This document shows, piece after piece, positions 32,006 to 42,254 of a stretch of DNA of 64,000 bases. Position numbers and translations under genes: made by a program. The DNA is from Earliella scabrosa (lineage: Eukaryota > Basidiomycota > Agaricomycetes > Polyporales > Polyporaceae), in the NCBI GenBank assembly GCA_022605405.1, contig JABYQQ010000003.1:2542001-2606000 (forward strand), in the 5' to 3' direction. The notes beneath the pieces were generated by a model. That model saw nothing but the letters and a program-made list of their open reading frames with translations. It searched no databases and was not told the DNA's origin. Position 1 is the first letter of the stretch. The number at the start of each line of letters is the position of its first letter.

Positions 32006-32876
32006 ACGTTTCGACGCTGTGCGATGCAATGAGAAAGTGGAGATGCCTCACTGACATGATAGGACGTACATATTCCCGTGGCCGTTCGAGCAACTTGAGT
32101 CTCTGAAGCCTTGGTGCCACCATGACGATTTGATCGAGTAGGTCATAGTCGTCCGGGAAGAAGTCCAGCTTCAACTCGAACAGCGCCGCGAGAGGTGGAT
32201 TCACCGTCCTGAGGAAGGTGGTAGGGCTAGGAGAGGCATCCCCCATATGCTCTGCAGTCAATCGCAGCAGCGCCGAATGCGATGCCGCGACAACACATTC
32301 GTTACCACACTCCACAGTCGTGACGTGGCCCAGGTCGAGATGGCGTAGGGGACACTGCTCATTTGGAGCTCTGCCGCAGCCATCAAGGCAAAGGTCGGTG
32401 ATGGTATTATGCGATACGAGGAAGGGTGCAAGGAAGCGATGTGGGAGATTGGTCTTGAGAAGCTCTAAGCGGCTGAAGTGGACGTTCGTGAGGACCTCGT
32501 CGAACGCGAAGGGGGGCAGAATGAGTATGAGGTCGACGACATTGATGGATGACAGCAGGCAGAACCGGAGAGCGTCGATGGGGAACGGAGTGCAGAGCAC
32601 AATCGTGAGATCTCTTGCTAATGATGCGACTTGCCAATCGCTTTTCACGGCTTGTTCAAAGTCGAGCAGGTCTTGAGCAGACGTGACTCTCACGGCGGGC
32701 TGAACATCGTGATGAGCGTCAGTCACCAGAGGGCACCATATAGTTGCTCACCTTAGCGGGGAGATACTGCATGTTTGTGAGCTAGCAATGGATAGTCAAT
32801 GCGCGAGCGCAACACGAAACGGACAGGAGAGGCTCACCAGGAAGTGCGAGGAACGGCGGACGGAGGAGACGAGCAT
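31938..32876 (-). CDS. LRR-like F-box-associated protein, several exons
   Basis: A first exon 32876-32838 (MLVSSVRRSSHFL) joins a short exon with LTNMQYLPAK. A long exon then begins PAVRVTSAQDLLDFEQAVKS and runs through leucine-rich stretches (INVVDLILILPPFAFDEVLT, LRHLDLGHVTTVEC, LFELKLDFFPDDYDLLDQIV). This pattern is common in fungal F-box/LRR proteins. No F-box precedes it, so the gene is short or truncated at its N-terminus. A GT-AG intron near the end could lead to an alternative C-terminus down to about 31669; the given end is the simple read-through stop. Confidence 0.5.
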
Positions 32877-33427
32877 TTGTGAACGGCCGACCAGAAGATT
32901 AAAGCGTACCGTCCTCCAAAAGGGTTTCAAAATCATCTCTCAAAGCACTCTGGGATACCCCGCGCACCCCAGTGAACAACAAAGTATGCGGGAGATATTG
33001 CCTGTTTGTGGCGGTGAACAATCAGTTTACACCTCACGTGCATGGGGCACACCTCCACACCATGTTGTTCAGTACCGACTGGCAAAAGCTGAACAGTGCC
33101 AATAAGCTGTCAGAGGCTGATCTAGAGGGTAGACAGTGTCAAGGCGGGTGGAACTGAAGGGGTCGTCGAAGTCGTGGCGGGCGGCCGAGAGAGAAGCGCG
33201 AGCAAGCTAGCGCCAGGCTAGCGCTTCTAAGCTCTAACAGGCTCCTAGGGGCCCAGGGCCGCTGCCCGGGCCGGCCGCAGCGCTGTTGCCGTGTAAGTAT
33301 TACGTCTTCCCTGCAGCTCTTATCCTTGAACCTTTCAGATCTGCTTACTCTCTTGCTACGGTGGCTACAAGTACCTCCACGCGGGCCACTCCCTCGGACA
33401 TGGGACTAGCGGTCGGTCCTGCAGGTA
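32877..33427. other. Intergenic, no feature seen
   Basis: About 550 bp left of the first Copia element. It includes a GC-rich palindromic patch near 33240-33290 (GGGGCCCAGGGCC...CCCGGGCCGGCC). I see no gene. Confidence 0.4.
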
Positions 33428-33432
33428 TTGTC

Positions 33433-34012
33433 TGTTGAACTTAGGGTTATCCGGCACTGTCCGGACCGATATGTCCCCATATGGACTTGTGGCTATGCGT
33501 TCACATGACGCACAGCATGGGCTATGCTTCTTCGTTACTATATATAGATAACTCTGCATCTGTACGATAGTTCTTTCTTTCCGGACTTTACCTCTACGTA
33601 CCAGTGCGTTCTACGATGTTCCGGATAGTTCCAGACCTTATGTCTGACTCAGACTTGGTGCTCATCCTCGTGTCATACTGACTCATCCTCGCACCATAGC
33701 CTCGTATGCCTCTTACTCATCGTCTTGTGGCTAACATGTGACTGCTTTCTACGCTTACTCAGCTACCTTCCCTCCCTCTATATAAGCAGCTCACATTTCG
33801 CCTCTGCTCTTCAGTCGTTCGCTCACTGACTGAAGAGTAAGTCTCCTACATACATATGCCTTCTACTTACTTACTGACTAAGTACTTGTAGTCTCTCTCT
33901 GTTCGACTTACAGGTACTTATCTATGCAATATAGTCGTTCGCTCACTGACTGAAGATCTCTCTCTGTTCGACTTACAGTCGGCTCCCAGCCTTCCAGGTC
34001 TGAAGTTCATCA
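33433..34012 (+). repeat. 5' LTR of Copia element 1
   Basis: 580 bp, starting TGTTG and ending CATCA. Inside is a TATATAAG motif (33779-33786) that could be the promoter, and a short direct repeat, TCGTTCGCTCACTGACTGAAGA, used twice. Confidence 0.95.
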
Positions 34013-34036
34013 GGTTATGAGCCCTGCGCTCTGACC
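34013..34036 (+). other. Primer-binding site matching the anticodon arm of a Met-tRNA
   Basis: Directly after the LTR, GGTTATGAGCCCTGCGCTCT is complementary to a tRNA segment containing ...GAGCGCAGGGCTCATAACC, i.e. the D-stem to anticodon-loop region with a CAU anticodon. This is the half-tRNA type of priming known from Drosophila copia, as opposed to priming by the 3' end of the tRNA. Confidence 0.7.
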
Positions 34037-35071
34037 GGTTGCTACTTCGTCGACATCTTCGTGCGCACACCTCTCTCTTCGTCGACTCTCTGCCCGTGCT
34101 CCCTCCATCTTTCCTCACCTCTTGACTGTGCCCGCCGACACTGCTGCCAGGGGGACATTCCTGCGCTCGTGACGCAGCCCTGAGCGCTTTTGTTTAGTTG
34201 TCGCGTAGCTAAGTACTGTTGTACAGCCTGTTGTGCTCTCGAGGCATTTGGGCTTTCAGGTATCCCTCTGCCAGGCCACGCACTTGCGCCCGCCAGCAGT
34301 TGTATCCGGGGTGCTTATCACCTTTGGAGACGGAGGACAACCGTGTGGACCCTCCTTACCGTACCCTTTGCTCTCGTATAGCTACTATAGTCTTTCGGGG
34401 CACAGTTGGCAACTTCTATCCAGATTGTCGGGATCTCCAGCTTCCTGACTCTCTTGGCTCGCCTCAATAGGTGTTCCCCATCTACCGTTTCGCACGTGGC
34501 ATCGTCAATCATCGCACCCTTCTAGACCACAGTTTTGGAGCCGACACCAGCATCTCCTCCCTCTGAGGCGGAAGTCGAGGATCTGATTGACTCCCAGTCG
34601 TCGTCTGACTCCTCTGACTACAAACCCACCGTCGACTCTTGTCAGGAACTTCCACACGTTCTCGACGAGGAATACCCTGCCGATTCTCATCTCCATCCGG
34701 AGGACGGCTTCTGGTACAACTGTCACCGGAGTCCTTGTCCTCATCGGTACAACGGGGTTCCCGTTCAACCCGAAGATTATCCTGACACATTCAAGTGGGC
34801 TTTCCCCTCTCCTGACCAAGAGGATTTCCTTGCTGGAGTCAACACTGCCCTTCCAGTCGCATCAGACACACCCTATACCACTCCTCTTCCTTTCATCGTC
34901 CTAATCCCTCCTACTCCGGAGGTTATCCCTGAGCCATTCGAGACTCTCCCTCCTCCTCTCATCGAGTTACCTCCTCCTATTGCAACACCGCTTCCACCGG
35001 TCACACCGGTAACAACATCTGTAGACTTCTCGGAGGACTATCTCGACTCATCGCACTTTCTCTTATCAATC

Positions 35072-38000
35072 ATGGGGGACGTCAAGCTCGACTCTATCCC
35101 TTCCCTTTCGTCGGCGAACCAGTACACCGACTGGTCTGCCAAGATGAAGGGCTATTTCATCTTCATGGGCTGTTGGGACGTCGTCAACGGCAAGACCAAA
35201 CGTCCGACTGCTGCTGACAAGCAGGAGTCCTGGGACAAGCTCGACGGGCAGGCTCGCGGCATGATGTACATGCGGGTCGCTCAGAGCTTCCATTACATCC
35301 TCGATGCGGAAATTCTCGACACCGTTACAACCAGTGGGTCCTCTACCACTACATCTCGGGAACAGACCGCAGCGGACATGTGGAAGTCCCTGAAGGACAA
35401 GTTTGGCACGCCAAACAGCGCTCACGTCTGGGGACAGTTCGAGACCCTTGTGGCTGAACCTCGGATGAACGAGCAGAAGTCCCTCCAGGATCAGATGATG
35501 CGTATCGTCAACCGCATGGATGACATCACCAAGAACAAGGTGACGCTCTCTGCCCAGATGAAGGCCCTCCTCCTTCTGTCGAAGATTCCGGAGTCTTATC
35601 GGTCTATGATCTCTGCGCTCATGGCGACCATCGACGTCGACAAGGTCACCGTCGAGGACATCATGTCCAAGACCTTGGCCGAGGAGTCGCTGCGCAAGGC
35701 CGGACAATCCGCGAACCGGGTCTCGCAGACCAAGCCTAAGCCTAAGGGTCCTTGCTCTCACTGCGGTGGCTCTAATCATCATGAGTCTAACTGCTGGGAC
35801 AAGCATCCCGAGAAGAAGCCCAAGGGCAAAGGCAAGGGAAAGGGAAAGGCGAAGGACAAGGATAAGGACAAGGACAAAGGGAATAACAAGGACAATCAGC
35901 CCCATGCGCATACCGTCGTCGAGTCTCAGTCTGTAAATGTAGTCGCGTCGTCTAACATTGTTGGTTCTTTCTACCCCGAGGCCCTTGTTGCCTCTAGTGA
36001 GAACTGGACTGCATGGCTGATGAACTCAGGTGCCTCTCAACACATCACGGGCGACCTAAGTGACTTCTCCGAGTATCAGCCGTTTGATACGCCCATCAGC
36101 TTCAATACTGCTGATGCGAGCAACATGATCCTTGCTCTCGGGAAGGGCACGGTCCGTGGTAACACTTGGGTTGATGGTGACAAAGTTCCGATCACACTCA
36201 CCCATGTGTACTACATCCCGAAGTTGAGAGGTCGTATCTTCTCGACAGGCACCATTGAGCGCAACGGGTACTCCCTTGTCCAAGGAGATGGGAAGATGTG
36301 CATCTTTGACAAGCTGCCGGAAGGCGCTGTCAAATTTGGTTCGACGATTCGGATCAAGGGTCGCAAGATCCTTGAAGCGGAGTACAACGTCCTGAGCAAT
36401 ATCTACTGGGCTAAGCTCGAACTTCACAATGGCCAGCGTGTTCATCTTAACGTCAGCCGTTTTCGTACCTTGCATCGCCGCTTTGGTCATCTCGGCAAGG
36501 ACGCGCTGCGCCATCTCCCGAAGAACGTCCGAGGGGTTGATTCTGTTGATTCCCCTGAAGACGAAGATGAACCGTGTGAGGGATGTGCCTGGGGCAAATC
36601 CACTCGTCTCCCCTTCCCGCCTTCTGATAAGCGTGCTACGGAACCACTCGAGCTCGTTCACACCGATCTTGATGGCCCGATGCGCACACAAGCTATCGGA
36701 GGTTACAAGTATTTCGCCAGTTTCATTGATGACTACTCCGGACTCGCCCGTGCTTACTACCTTAAGTCGAAGTCGGATGCGTTCCAAGCGTTCCTCGACT
36801 ACAAGGCGTGGGCTGAGACCCAGACCGGTCGAAAGATCAAGAAGGTCCGCTCGGACCGAGGGGGAGAATACACTTCTACCGAGTTCTCTGAGCTTCTTCG
36901 TTCGCACGGGATCGAGCACCAGAAGACTATGCCTGGCTCTCCGCAGCAGAATGGACGCGCTGAGCGCTGGAACCGTACTATCGTCGAAAAAGCCATGGCC
37001 ATGCTCCATCAGGCAGGTCTTAGTCACGGTTTCTGGCAACTCGCCGTTGATGCAGCCGTTCATATCTACAATCGTCAACCGATGCGTCGACACAAATGGC
37101 AATGCCCCATCACCAAGTGGGATGGAACCGTTCCGGACGTCTCCTACTTCCGAGTGTTTGGGTGCAAAGCCTTTGTACACGTGCAGAAGGCAAAGCGCGA
37201 AGGGAAACTCGACAAGAAGGCTGTCGAGATGATCTTCGTGGGGTATGAGTCTGGTTCCAAGGGGTATAAGTTTTGGAATCCAGCCAACCGCTCTATTGTA
37301 GTGTCTCGCGATGTGACATTCGATGAAGAGTCTTTCCCTGCTCGTAAACTCCCCGGCAATCATCCTGTTACCCCGGATGACCATCCGTTCCCAGATGATC
37401 AGTCTGATAAGGCTTCCGAAGCCGATGTCGACGGTCATGAGGACGACCTCCATCCCGAGATTGTTCCTGAACTCCCAGATCTACCACCTGACCCTCCAGC
37501 GGATGCTCAGCCACCTCCTACTGAAGCGCCTCCTCCAGCCGACGCCCCTGCTCCTCCGCCGCCGCAACCGCCTCAACCGCCTGCTGTACCACCGCCTAAG
37601 CCTGCTCACAAGCGAGGACGTCACCCTCCAGTGGGAGAACAACCTCCCAGCCTTGCACGTGACAGACCACGGCGTGAGAACGCGGGTAAACGGTCCGAGT
37701 CGAAGACTCGTGATAACGTATACGGCAACGAGCCACCAGCTAAAGTCGATGCCCGGACTGATCCGGATGGCACGCAGCGAGAGGACCAAGCGCTTCTCAT
37801 GTTTCTCATGGCGTCTCAGTACAAAACTGGCATTCCGAACTCCCACAAGGAAGCCATGAAGTCGCCTGAAGCTGAGAAATGGCGCAATGCGGAGAAAGCG
37901 GAGTATGACTCGTTGCTCGAGAATAAGACTTGGGTCCTTGTCCCTCGTCCGAAAGATCGGCACGTGGTCTCTAACCGCTGGGTCTATGACATCAAGCATG

Positions 38001-39376
38001 ATGGGCGGTACAAAGCTCGTCTAGTCGCTAAGGGTTTCACTCAGGTGTGGGGCGAGGACTATCACGAGACCTTCTCCCCTGTGGCGCGGTTCGAGTCTAT
38101 CCGGTACCTCCTCGCGCATGCAGCGCTTGAGGACTGGGACATCGAGTCAATGGATGTCAAGACCGCGTTCCTCAATGGCGATCTGGATGAGGAGATCTAC
38201 ATGGAACAGCCGGAAGGTTGGATCGTTCCTGGCAAGGAGGATCACGTGTGTCTGCTGAAAAAGGCAATCTACGGTCTTAAGCAGGCATCCCGTCAGTGGA
38301 ACGTGAAAATCCATCAGTCGCTTATTAGCCTGGGATTCAAACGGACCTATTCCGATGCCGGGATCTACGTATATCGGCGACAAGGGGGGGATCACGTCAC
38401 TATCGTCGTTCTTTATGTCGACGATCTACTTCTCCTCGGCGATCAGCCTGGCCACATACAGCACGTGAAGCGTTCGCTTTCTAAGCAGTACAAAATGACG
38501 GACTTGGGACCAGTTCAGCGATTCCTTGGTCTTCGCATCACTCGTGACCGTGCTTCGCGGATCATCGAGATTGACCAGGAAGAGTACATCCAGTCTGTTC
38601 TCGAGCGCTTTCACATGGCCGACTGTAAGCCGTCGCGTACCCCTCTCCCTGCTGGTGCTGTTCTAGAGTCATCTGAGCACACCGCCACCGATGCGTCGCG
38701 TCAGCGCTATCAGAGCTTGATTGGCAGTCTTCTGTACGCCATGCTCGGTACGCGGCCCGACATAGCCTTTGCTGTCACGCGGCTTTCGAAGTTCAATGCC
38801 AATCCCTCAGACGCGCATCTTCACTATGCCAAGTATGTCCTCCGGTATCTTCAGGGTACTAAGGCGTACCGGCTGCGCTACCAGGGAGCGTCTAATGACG
38901 GTCTGATTTCGTACTCCGATTCGGACTGGGCCGAAGACCGTGATGATCGGCATTCTACCTCTGGCTTCATCTTTCTGATGGCAGGTGCTGCTATATCGTG
39001 GGCATCGAGGCGTCAGCCTACCATTTCGCTTTCCTCGACCGAAGCGGAGTATAAAGCGGCCTCTGACACTTGTCGTCAATTGGTGTGGCTGAGGACGTTC
39101 AGTGAAGAACTCGGCGATGACATGTCTCGACCAACTCCCATGTGTCTTGACAATCAGGGGTCTATCTTCCTGTCCGTCAATCCTGTGATCGACCGCCGGA
39201 CCAAGCACATCGAGGTTAGATACCACTTCATCCGAGAGCAGGTGGAGTTGGGATCGACCGAGATCTTCTATGTAGCGACTGCGGATCAACTCGCCGACGC
39301 TCTGACTAAGAATGTGCCTTTGGCAATTCAGTCGAAGTTCGTCCAAGAGATTGGTCTTGCTTATGTCACATCTTGA
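35072..39376 (+). CDS. Copia gag-pol polyprotein (element 1)
   Basis: From the first ATG (35072) the polyprotein is 1434 aa. Order: a gag region of the UBN2/retrotran_gag type, a zinc knuckle CSHCGGSNHHESNC near residue 228, a protease motif, a gag-pre-integrase HHCC segment, the integrase core (first Asp near residue 532, later SDRGGEY and SPQQNGRAER), reverse transcriptase (TFSPVARF, LKKAIYGLKQ, YVDDLLLLG) and RNase H (SDSDWAEDRDDRHSTSG, SSTEAEYKA). Copia order (integrase before RT) is clear. The protease motif reads NSGAS where DSGA is expected, so the catalytic Asp is missing. The same frame is open for 179 more codons upstream to 34535 without an ATG. No stop or frameshift occurs. Confidence 0.95.
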   Translation: MGDVKLDSIPSLSSANQYTDWSAKMKGYFIFMGCWDVVNGKTKRPTAADKQESWDKLDGQARGMMYMRVAQSFHYILDAEILDTVTTSGSSTTTSREQTAADMWKSLKDKFGTPNSAHVWGQFETLVAEPRMNEQKSLQDQMMRIVNRMDDITKNKVTLSAQMKALLLLSKIPESYRSMISALMATIDVDKVTVEDIMSKTLAEESLRKAGQSANRVSQTKPKPKGPCSHCGGSNHHESNCWDKHPEKKPKGKGKGKGKAKDKDKDKDKGNNKDNQPHAHTVVESQSVNVVASSNIVGSFYPEALVASSENWTAWLMNSGASQHITGDLSDFSEYQPFDTPISFNTADASNMILALGKGTVRGNTWVDGDKVPITLTHVYYIPKLRGRIFSTGTIERNGYSLVQGDGKMCIFDKLPEGAVKFGSTIRIKGRKILEAEYNVLSNIYWAKLELHNGQRVHLNVSRFRTLHRRFGHLGKDALRHLPKNVRGVDSVDSPEDEDEPCEGCAWGKSTRLPFPPSDKRATEPLELVHTDLDGPMRTQAIGGYKYFASFIDDYSGLARAYYLKSKSDAFQAFLDYKAWAETQTGRKIKKVRSDRGGEYTSTEFSELLRSHGIEHQKTMPGSPQQNGRAERWNRTIVEKAMAMLHQAGLSHGFWQLAVDAAVHIYNRQPMRRHKWQCPITKWDGTVPDVSYFRVFGCKAFVHVQKAKREGKLDKKAVEMIFVGYESGSKGYKFWNPANRSIVVSRDVTFDEESFPARKLPGNHPVTPDDHPFPDDQSDKASEADVDGHEDDLHPEIVPELPDLPPDPPADAQPPPTEAPPPADAPAPPPPQPPQPPAVPPPKPAHKRGRHPPVGEQPPSLARDRPRRENAGKRSESKTRDNVYGNEPPAKVDARTDPDGTQREDQALLMFLMASQYKTGIPNSHKEAMKSPEAEKWRNAEKAEYDSLLENKTWVLVPRPKDRHVVSNRWVYDIKHDGRYKARLVAKGFTQVWGEDYHETFSPVARFESIRYLLAHAALEDWDIESMDVKTAFLNGDLDEEIYMEQPEGWIVPGKEDHVCLLKKAIYGLKQASRQWNVKIHQSLISLGFKRTYSDAGIYVYRRQGGDHVTIVVLYVDDLLLLGDQPGHIQHVKRSLSKQYKMTDLGPVQRFLGLRITRDRASRIIEIDQEEYIQSVLERFHMADCKPSRTPLPAGAVLESSEHTATDASRQRYQSLIGSLLYAMLGTRPDIAFAVTRLSKFNANPSDAHLHYAKYVLRYLQGTKAYRLRYQGASNDGLISYSDSDWAEDRDDRHSTSGFIFLMAGAAISWASRRQPTISLSSTEAEYKAASDTCRQLVWLRTFSEELGDDMSRPTPMCLDNQGSIFLSVNPVIDRRTKHIEVRYHFIREQVELGSTEIFYVATADQLADALTKNVPLAIQSKFVQEIGLAYVTS

Positions 39377-39387
39377 ACGAGTGGGAG
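39377..39387 (+). other. Polypurine tract of Copia element 1
   Basis: ACGAGTGGGAG lies between the polyprotein stop and the 3' LTR, the expected place for plus-strand priming. It is short and not purely purine. Confidence 0.6.
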
Positions 39388-39967
39388 TGTTGAACTTAGG
39401 GTTATCCAGCACTGTCCGGACCGATATGTCCCCATATGGACTTGTGGCTATGCGTTCACATGACGCACAGCATGGGCTATGCTTCTTCGTTACTATATAT
39501 AGATAACTCTGCATCTGTACGATAGTTCTTTCTTTCCGGACTTTACCTCTACGTACCAGTGCGTTCTACGATGTTCCGGATAGTTCCAGACCTTATGTCT
39601 GACTCAGACTTGGTGCTCATCCTCGTGTCATACTGACTCATCCTCGCACCATAGCCTCGTATGCCTCTTACTCATCGTCTTGTGGCTAACATGTGACTGC
39701 TTTCTACGCTTACTCAGCTACCTTCCCTCCCTCTATATAAGCAGCTCACATTTCGCCTCTGCTCTTCAGTCGTTCGCTCACTGACTGAAGAGTAAGTCTC
39801 CTACATACATATGCCTTCTACTTACTTACTGACTAAGTACTTGTAGTCTCTCTCTGTTCGACTTACAGGTACTTATCTATGCAATATAGTCGTTCGCTCA
39901 CTGACTGAAGATCTCTCTCTGTTCGACTTACAGTCGGCTCCCAGCCTTCCAGGTCTGAAGTTCATCA
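39388..39967 (+). repeat. 3' LTR of Copia element 1
   Basis: 580 bp, matching the 5' LTR almost base for base. It is followed by the TTGTC target duplication at 39968-39972. Confidence 0.95.
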
Positions 39968-40169
39968 TTGTCCGCTGATTCCGAAGGTTTATGCGTGGTT
40001 ACGCTTGCCTTAGCTTCGAGTGCATGGCCGTTATTGCACCTCCCTAATACCCAGGACAAGAGGCTGCTGGGTACACGAAGGAGAAGTCGGTGCACGGAGT
40101 TCGTCCCTTCTCGCACCGTTAACGTTCGAGGGTCTTGCGGAAGATTACAACTTGCACCATCTGTGGTAG

Positions 40170-42132
40170 ACTTAATACATTATGTACTGGTAGAGGCCAC
40201 GAGCCGTTTTACATTATAGGCCGGTTATTTACGTATTGTATTACGAACACGGCCTGAGCTCCGGGAGGCAGCCTGTCGCTACCAAATATGGCAGGCAGCC
40301 TCCGGAGGGCCTCCCAGGCTCTGTATCTGGCGCTTTTTGGTGTTTCTCTGGCGCCTTTGGCCGGCTCCTGTGCCTGGCGCCATTCCCCATCAGTCCCATC
40401 AAAATACGAACCTCCCGCTGTTAGCACACAGCCACAGCGCCCACGCGAGACCGCCCAGACCCGATTTGGAAGGTGGCTCACAGAGGCTCTCTAGGGGACC
40501 CTCTCTGGCCCATATCACGGTCAATATCGGGCCGTTTTGCGTCGCAGTAGGCCCGTTCGATGCGCACGTTCAGTGCGGACAGAATGAGCCCACTGCGACG
40601 CAAACCGGACGCTGCGCTCCCACGGTACGGTAGATACTGTATTTGCAGGTAATTGGGGCAGGAGATCCTTCATATCTTGGTCAATATGGATCGGATTTAT
40701 ACGCCAAAAGGCGTCCCGCTTTGTGCCTGTATGTGGCTATCAAATGACAGCATACGCGTAAGATTCAGACCAGCAGGGACTAAGATCTGTGTCTAGATCC
40801 TACATCTATCCATGCAGCCCACTGATCGGATTATATAGCAGCTGAAAATTTTCTCCCTGGCTTGATACGCTAGAACGCGGTGCTGTCGGTGCTCATGTAT
40901 GGCTGTGTCAAGTTTCTAGCTTATCGTGTACAGTTCTGGTATGTTATAGTCTTATCAGCTGCCCGCTCCTTTTGGCTCTACCATACATCATATCAGTCTT
41001 GAAACAATGATCGGCGGTTACGGCTATACAGAGGAAGAATGCAGCTTTCCAACGCACGTTTGAACATCAAAAACGCCCAAGAAATGACCGAGATACACCC
41101 AGATCTATTGCCACAGAGGCCCTGTAAGACGCGTCTTAATGTGCTATTTCCGGAAGCCGTGTAATCAGTGAATTGTCCATAGAGACAAAGCTTCAGCAAT
41201 TTCCTTCATGAGTCTACATAACCTTCAAAGCTGTGAATTGTCAACTGTCACTGAAGAGTAAATAGAGCATCCCATGGTGGTGATACAGTGTGATTAGGTG
41301 CTAACAGCTTGCAGTCGGAAATTGAGATAGATTAAGACAGGTCAAGTGAGCATACTGATCAGAGTATATTGAGCGCATTTCGTGCTCTATTCCCTTCAAA
41401 CTTGGCATGGTTAGTCTACTAAATAGTGTGAATAGACGCAAATAAACAGCGCCCAGGCAGATGCATTAGAACAGCTTCAGTAGACAGGTTGAATATCACC
41501 AGGAGGAGGGAATGTATTGCACTATTCAATGGACCGATGACCGTGCAAGAGGGCTCTTCCGGTACCGACATACTACGGCTATCTGGGACGCCCTCTAGCG
41601 CACGATTCCGATGACTATTAACCGAGATATGGACCATTTACTGTCCCAACTACCAAAGAACAGAGTATCTACTGTACCGTGAGATTGCAGCGTCCATTTT
41701 GCGTCGCAATAAGCTCATTCTGTTCGCGCTAAGAATGCGCATCGAACGGGCCTACTGCGACGCAAAACGGCCCGATATTGACCGTGATATGGGCCAGAGA
41801 GGGTCCCCTAGAGAGCCTCTGTGAGCCACCTTCCAAATCGGGTCTGGGCGGTCTCGCGTGGGCGCTGTGGCTGTGTGCTAACAGCGGGAGGTTCGTATTT
41901 TGATGGGACTGATGGGGAATGGCGCCAGGTACAGGAGCCGGCCAAAGGCGCCAGAGAAACACCAAAAAGCGCCAGATACAGAGCCTGGGAGGCCCTCCGG
42001 AGGCTGCCTGCCATATTTGGTAGCGACAGGCTGCCTCCCGGAGCTCAGGCCGTGTTCGTAATACAATACGTAAATAACCAGCCTATAATGTAAAACGGCT
42101 CGTGGCTTCTACCAGTACATAATGTAATAAGT
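40170..42132. mobile_element. 1.96-kb foldback or MITE-like element with long inverted arms
   Basis: The left arm, from ACTTAATACATTATGTACTG, and the right arm, ending in its complement, are nearly identical for about 400 bp. Weaker resemblance extends about 150 bp further inwards. The arms contain GC-rich palindromic motifs such as GGAGGCAGCC and CGCCTTTGGC. The middle (about 40750-41600) is AT-rich and encodes nothing recognisable. The short mirrored open frames in both arms are a consequence of the inversion. No clear target duplication was seen. Confidence 0.8.
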
Positions 42133-42254
42133 TTACAACAGCTGCTGCAACTTGAATGTGGTTTCGAAAGACAACAAGGCGATTCCAACTTCCCTCACCC
42201 GACCTTGCGCGCCCACACCCACTCCATTACGCTACAAGCTGAGGCCGGCTGTCA

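Larger units (their letters stand above)
33433..39967 (+). mobile_element. Complete Copia-type LTR retrotransposon
   Basis: A 6,535-bp element with 580-bp LTRs (33433-34012 and 39388-39967), both TGTTGAACTTAG...GTTCATCA. It is flanked by the 5-bp duplication TTGTC (33428-33432 and 39968-39972). A primer-binding site, a single gag-pol frame and a purine tract occur in the expected order. The two LTRs differ, as far as I could see, by one base (CCGGCAC against CCAGCAC), so the insertion is young. Confidence 0.97.

Noticed and set aside
35066..35911. 281-codon antisense frame over Copia gag, repeated at 50393-51238
   Set aside because: Antisense to gag; the low-complexity leucine and arginine content mirrors the Lys/Asp-rich gag tail.
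36056..37453. 465-codon antisense frame inside the Copia polyprotein, repeated at 51383-52780
   Set aside because: It is the shadow of the well-supported gag-pol frame and is identical in both copies only because the elements are.
40209..40481. Mirrored 90-codon frames in the two arms of the second foldback element (also 41821-42093)
   Set aside because: They are the same sequence read from inverted arms, lie in palindromic GC-rich DNA and match no protein family I know.
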